Shown: positions 61,570-64,000 of the stretch, one piece after another
Layout of the letters: each line of letters starts with the position of its first letter
Numbering within the stretch: the first letter of the stretch is position 1
Assembly (NCBI GenBank): GCA_021821305.1
Contig: JAKACP010000001.1
Coordinates: 310,001-374,000, forward strand
Direction of reading: 5' to 3'
Length of the DNA: 64,000 nt
From: a bacterium
Lineage (GTDB): Bacteria; Patescibacteria; Paceibacteria; Moranbacterales; UBA1568
The notes under the pieces: model-generated
What the model was told of the DNA's origin: nothing
The model's database searches: none
The model's input: the letters and a program-made list of their open reading frames with translations, nothing else
Translations under genes and position numbers: made by a program

Positions 61570-61656
61570 GGAGGAGTGGCCGAGTGGTTGAAGGCAACAG
61601 TCTTGAAAACTGTCATACCGGAAACGGTATCGTGAGTTCGAATCTCACCTCCTCCG
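61570..61656 (+). tRNA. tRNA-Ser (anticodon TGA)
   Basis: Acceptor GGAGGAG/CTCCTCC, anticodon stem ACAGT/ACTGT around CTTGAAA, long variable arm (ATACCGGAAACGGTAT hairpin), T arm GTGAG-TTCGAAT-CTCAC. CCA is not encoded. Confidence 0.94.
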
Positions 61657-61681
61657 CAGTAATTCCTTAACGTGGAGATCT

Positions 61682-61999
61682 ATGAAAAGAGCGGTGAAGG
61701 GGTTTCTCGACTTCGTCCGGGAACAGGGAGTTGTCGGTCTCGCGATCGGTTTCATATTGGGCGGCGCGGTATCCAAAGTGGTATCGGCGCTCGTGACCGA
61801 TATCATCAACCCGATCATCTCGTTCTTGATCGGATCGAACGAAGGACTGAAGGAAACGCATATCGCGCTCGGCGACGCGAAGATCATGTGGGGGGATTTC
61901 CTGTCCGTCATCATCGACTTCCTTATCATCGCCGCGGTCATCTATTTCGGATTCAAGGGACTGGGCCTCGATAAGCTCGACAAGAAGAAGGAGAAGTAG
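61682..61999 (+). CDS. mscL: Large-conductance mechanosensitive channel MscL
   Basis: A 105-residue channel subunit. The N-terminal amphipathic helix leads to TM1 (GVVGLAIGFILGGAVSKVVSAL, which lines the pore) and TM2 (FLSVIIDFLIIAAVIYFGF); the periplasmic loop and basic end (KKKEK) are usual. It opens under membrane tension to release solutes during osmotic downshift. Single gene after tRNA-Ser. Confidence 0.94.
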   Translation: MKRAVKGFLDFVREQGVVGLAIGFILGGAVSKVVSALVTDIINPIISFLIGSNEGLKETHIALGDAKIMWGDFLSVIIDFLIIAAVIYFGFKGLGLDKLDKKKEK

Positions 62000-62031
62000 G
62001 CACCCTCCCGATAATACGTGGTATCGACACC

Positions 62032-62691
62032 ATGACGGAGGAATCGGACAATCATCCTCTGAACGAGTCCTATCTCCGTGCGAAGGAGGTGCTTCGGCGC
62101 GCGGATGCGAGCGTTGCCCCGGCGAGCGGGGACGGCCGGATTCCTCCGGGACAGCGTCCTGTGGAATGGATGGTCGCAATGCCGCCTATCATCGCGGATT
62201 ATCCGCACGTGCCGAAATCGGAGTGGAAACTCCGTGTGTTCGGCGAGGTGGCACATGAACGGGAATATGATTGGAACGGCATACGGAAGTTTCCGGTCGT
62301 GGAGTACGAAATCGATTTCCACTGCGTCACGCACTGGTCCAAATTGGGGCAGAAATTCTCGGGCGTTCCGTTCCGATCGATCGCCGAGGCAGCGGGGCCG
62401 CTCGACACGGTGAAGCATGTCATCTTCGAATGCGCCGACGGATATACGACGAACGTGCCGTATGGCGAGCTTGTCGAACACGAGGCCTTCCTCGCGCTCC
62501 GTATGGACGGGCAGGATATCGAGGACCGCTACGGCGGGCCGGCGCGGATGGTCATCCCGCACCTGTACGGGTGGAAGAGCGCCAAACACGTCATCGGTAT
62601 CCGATTCCAGTCCCAGGATGAGCCGGGATTCTGGGAGACCCGCGGGTATCACAATCACGGCGATGCCTTCCGGGAGGAACGATACTCCTAA
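62032..62691 (+). CDS. Sulfite-oxidase-like molybdopterin-dependent oxidoreductase
   Basis: A 219-residue protein of the cytoplasmic sulfite-oxidase-fold (SUOX/YedY-type) group. The Mo-ligand Cys lies in EIDFHCVTHWSKLGQKF, followed by GVPFRSIAEAAGP, FECADGYTTNVPY, and GFWETRGYHNHGDAFREERYS, the strong C-terminal signature. There is no Tat or Sec signal. The substrate is unknown. It needs molybdenum cofactor, whose synthesis genes are not in the window. Presence in a CPR-type genome is unexpected; compare the Fe-S protein at 45011. Confidence 0.85.
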   Translation: MTEESDNHPLNESYLRAKEVLRRADASVAPASGDGRIPPGQRPVEWMVAMPPIIADYPHVPKSEWKLRVFGEVAHEREYDWNGIRKFPVVEYEIDFHCVTHWSKLGQKFSGVPFRSIAEAAGPLDTVKHVIFECADGYTTNVPYGELVEHEAFLALRMDGQDIEDRYGGPARMVIPHLYGWKSAKHVIGIRFQSQDEPGFWETRGYHNHGDAFREERYS

Positions 62692-62757
62692 GTGCCCGGT
62701 TTCTTTTTCTTTCGGAAAGGGATATAATCGAGGCGTAAACCGTATCAAGGGAAACAT

Positions 62758-62970
62758 ATGGATCTCGGGAATATCTTGTGGGTCGAATTCGTCGTACTGC
62801 TCGCGGGGACGATATACGCGTGGTACAACTGGTACCTCGTGCTCGTCAAGAAATGCGATACCTGTTCCATCTCGGTGCACGAGAACCCGTTCACGTCGAA
62901 GTGTTTCTGGGGCGCGCTGTTCTTCACGCTCGCACTTCTCATCAATGTCTGGTCGATCATGGCGGCCTAG
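62758..62970 (+). CDS. Small two-helix membrane protein with three cysteines
   Basis: A 70-residue protein with two membrane helices (LWVEFVVLLAGTIYAWYNWY, FWGALFFTLALLINVWSIM) and a short loop, KKCDTCSISVHENPFTSKC, whose CxxC and third Cys could bind metal or form a disulfide. No family recognised. A TATAAT box (62723-62728) precedes it, and it lies just after the molybdoprotein gene, so a redox role is possible but unproven. Confidence 0.65.
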   Translation: MDLGNILWVEFVVLLAGTIYAWYNWYLVLVKKCDTCSISVHENPFTSKCFWGALFFTLALLINVWSIMAA

Positions 62971-63083
62971 TTCCGACACAGGCGACTTCTCTCGAGCCCT
63001 CGGCCATTGACCGCGGGGCTTTTTGATTCCGATCGCGGGCGTTCGTAGTCTCCTGAACAAAGATTATGGAGGGGTGTGAATGG

Positions 63084-63112
63084 TTGACATTTGTAACATA
63101 ATATGTTAATAT
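63084..63112 (+). promoter_or_regulatory. Consensus promoter with a perfect palindromic operator
   Basis: TTGACA (63084-63089), 17-bp spacer, TAATAT (63107-63112). TAACATA-A-TATGTTA (63094-63108) fills the spacer and touches the -10, an ideal place for a repressor. Confidence 0.75.
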
Positions 63113-63171
63113 ATTCGTGCTGAACGATCAGCTGGGTTCGTTACCAAATCACTTTTGCGGAGGTATACATC

Positions 63172-63651
63172 GTGGAGAGAATCATTGGTATTTTCATTCT
63201 GGCAAGTTGCTTGTTGCCCGGCTGCGCGGTCGTCGAGATGAGCGGGAAAATGACCCGCGCGACAGGGGAGGTCATGACGAACTATGCCAACACCCATACC
63301 GGTTTCATCGCCAGAGGGGCGGGGGTCGGCGGCAGGATCAACACGGCCGTCGGTACGGCCGTCGAGGATGTCGGCAAAAAAGGAGAGAACGGCGACTCGA
63401 AAGGAAAGCGGTTCGTCGACGCCAACAAGCAGGTGATGACGGCTGCAGTGGGCGCCGTCAAAAATGACGAGGATGTGAATGTCCGCGCACAGAAACGATT
63501 GAAAGCGCTCGGATATGACATCGGGCCGGTCGATGGCGCAGTGGGACCCAAGACCAAGGCGGCTCTCGGCGACTATCAGGAGAAGAACGGCCTGGAAGTC
63601 ACGCGGACACTCGACAGCGCCACGGTGAAAGCTCTCGAGGCCGGCTCTTGA
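63172..63651 (+). CDS. Peptidoglycan-binding lipoprotein
   Basis: A 159-residue protein. A lipoprotein signal (IIGIFILASCLLPGC, Cys at about 18) is followed by a Gly/Ala/Asn linker and a C-terminal PG_binding_1 domain (about 102-157): RAQKRLKALGYDIGPVDGAV, then KTKAALGDYQEKNGLEVTRT. It would tie the outer leaflet or membrane to the wall. It starts with GTG; GGAGG lies 8 bases upstream. The palindromic operator suggests tight control. AT-rich upstream DNA differs from neighbours. Confidence 0.83.
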   Translation: MERIIGIFILASCLLPGCAVVEMSGKMTRATGEVMTNYANTHTGFIARGAGVGGRINTAVGTAVEDVGKKGENGDSKGKRFVDANKQVMTAAVGAVKNDEDVNVRAQKRLKALGYDIGPVDGAVGPKTKAALGDYQEKNGLEVTRTLDSATVKALEAGS

Positions 63652-63678
63652 GTTTCGGAACCGGGTTCGCAGACACAT

Positions 63679-63716
63679 GGAAGGTTCGGTATTTCATACC
63701 CAGCCTTCCTTTTTAT
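63679..63716 (+). terminator. Terminator of the lipoprotein gene
   Basis: GGAAGG...GGTAT-TTC-ATACC...CCTTCC then a T-run. Confidence 0.8.
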
Positions 63717-63798
63717 TAGTATGCGAAGCGAGCTCGTGGGTAGAAAACGGCACGCTTGATTTGAACAAAGGGAAATGCTAGCATCGGTTAGGCATCAA

Positions 63799-63888
63799 GG
63801 AAAGGTGGGTGAGCGGCTGAAACCAGCACACTGCTAACGTGCCAGGGGGTAAAACCCCTCGAGGGTTCGAATCCCTCCCTTTCCGCCA
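63799..63888 (+). tRNA. tRNA-Ser (anticodon GCT) with encoded CCA
   Basis: Acceptor GGAAAGG/CCTTTCC, anticodon loop CTGCTAA, long variable arm (GGGGGTAAAACCCCTC), T loop GTTCGAATC. GCCA follows the acceptor, so CCA is encoded, unlike the other tRNAs here. 63889-64000 holds a GTCGCGCC-GAA-GGCGCGAC hairpin and no gene. Confidence 0.93.
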
Positions 63889-64000
63889 AAATTGGAAGTC
63901 TGCATTGGAACCCGAAATGGGGTCGCGCCGAAGGCGCGACACTAATGCATTCCCCCCAAAAAATTCTGAATCTGAAAGGGTTTTCCACGCTCCGCGTGGC

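Overview
The window reads as chromosome from a member of the Patescibacteria (Candidate Phyla Radiation), probably of the Parcubacteria/Paceibacteria type, with standard stop codons (TGA ends many genes) and fairly high GC. The basis is a divergent 16S rRNA gene with changes in the usual 515F primer site, a stand-alone 16S unit with no 23S/5S nearby, small compact genes, mostly CCA-less tRNA genes, and familiar CPR-type proteins (PEGA/propeller, VanW, TraG-like ATPase, GT-C enzymes, very large Glu/Lys-rich proteins). The phylum call is inference; the 16S gene would settle it.

Layout. 1-7 kb: the end of an N-acyl-D-amino-acid deacylase, then envelope and redox genes (murD, an AhpF-like thioredoxin reductase, a secreted CAP protein, murA, mreB). 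7-15 kb: two GT4 glycosyltransferases, DNA polymerase III delta', an FtsQ-like POTRA protein, and two GT-C membrane glycosyltransferases on the minus strand. 15-23 kb: a 1344-residue unknown protein, a small partner, a TraG/VirD4-like ATPase and a membrane-anchored LysM-like protein. 23-29 kb: a lysine-rich histone-like protein, prmC-prfA, L31, rpsB-tsf and a TPR membrane protein. 28.7-29.6 kb: a five-tRNA cluster around L33. 30-33 kb: an exonuclease, a polyprenyl synthase and uppS. 33-37 kb: infA-rpmJ-rpsM-rpsK-rpsD-rpoA-rplQ-rplM-rpsI, with an rpoA lacking the alpha-CTD. 37-42 kb: a coiled-coil protein, an HD protein, a PEGA/propeller protein and a membrane protein. 42.3-44.2 kb: 16S rRNA inside a processing stem. 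44-50 kb: lexA, an NosR/NapH-like Fe-S membrane protein, a possible ncRNA, four tRNAs, VanW, Hsp20 and a PrsW-like protease. 50-60 kb: valS, tsaD, an ECF sigma factor, GlsB and YggT proteins, a GH1 glycosidase, an AAG glycosylase and recG. 60-64 kb: three tRNA-Arg/Ser genes, a broken tRNA copy, mscL, a sulfite-oxidase-like molybdoprotein, a peptidoglycan-binding lipoprotein and tRNA-Ser(GCT).

The strongest undescribed signal is a family of about 163-186 bp dispersed palindromic elements (25577-25758, 38704-38889, 41419-41603, 59748-59910, plus end fragments near 845-904 and 10341-10360). The terminal repeats, a middle arm and a central hairpin all change between copies in a compensating way, while one asymmetric internal motif stays constant. 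This points to selection on the folded form. No transposase is present in the window.

Other points of interest: four tRNA-Arg genes (TCT, TCG, CCG, GCG) with no ACG; a tRNA-Arg half split by a 32-bp hairpin; a duplicated tRNA-Tyr 3' end; promoters that put the transcription start almost on the ATG; and two redox proteins unexpected in a reduced fermenter.
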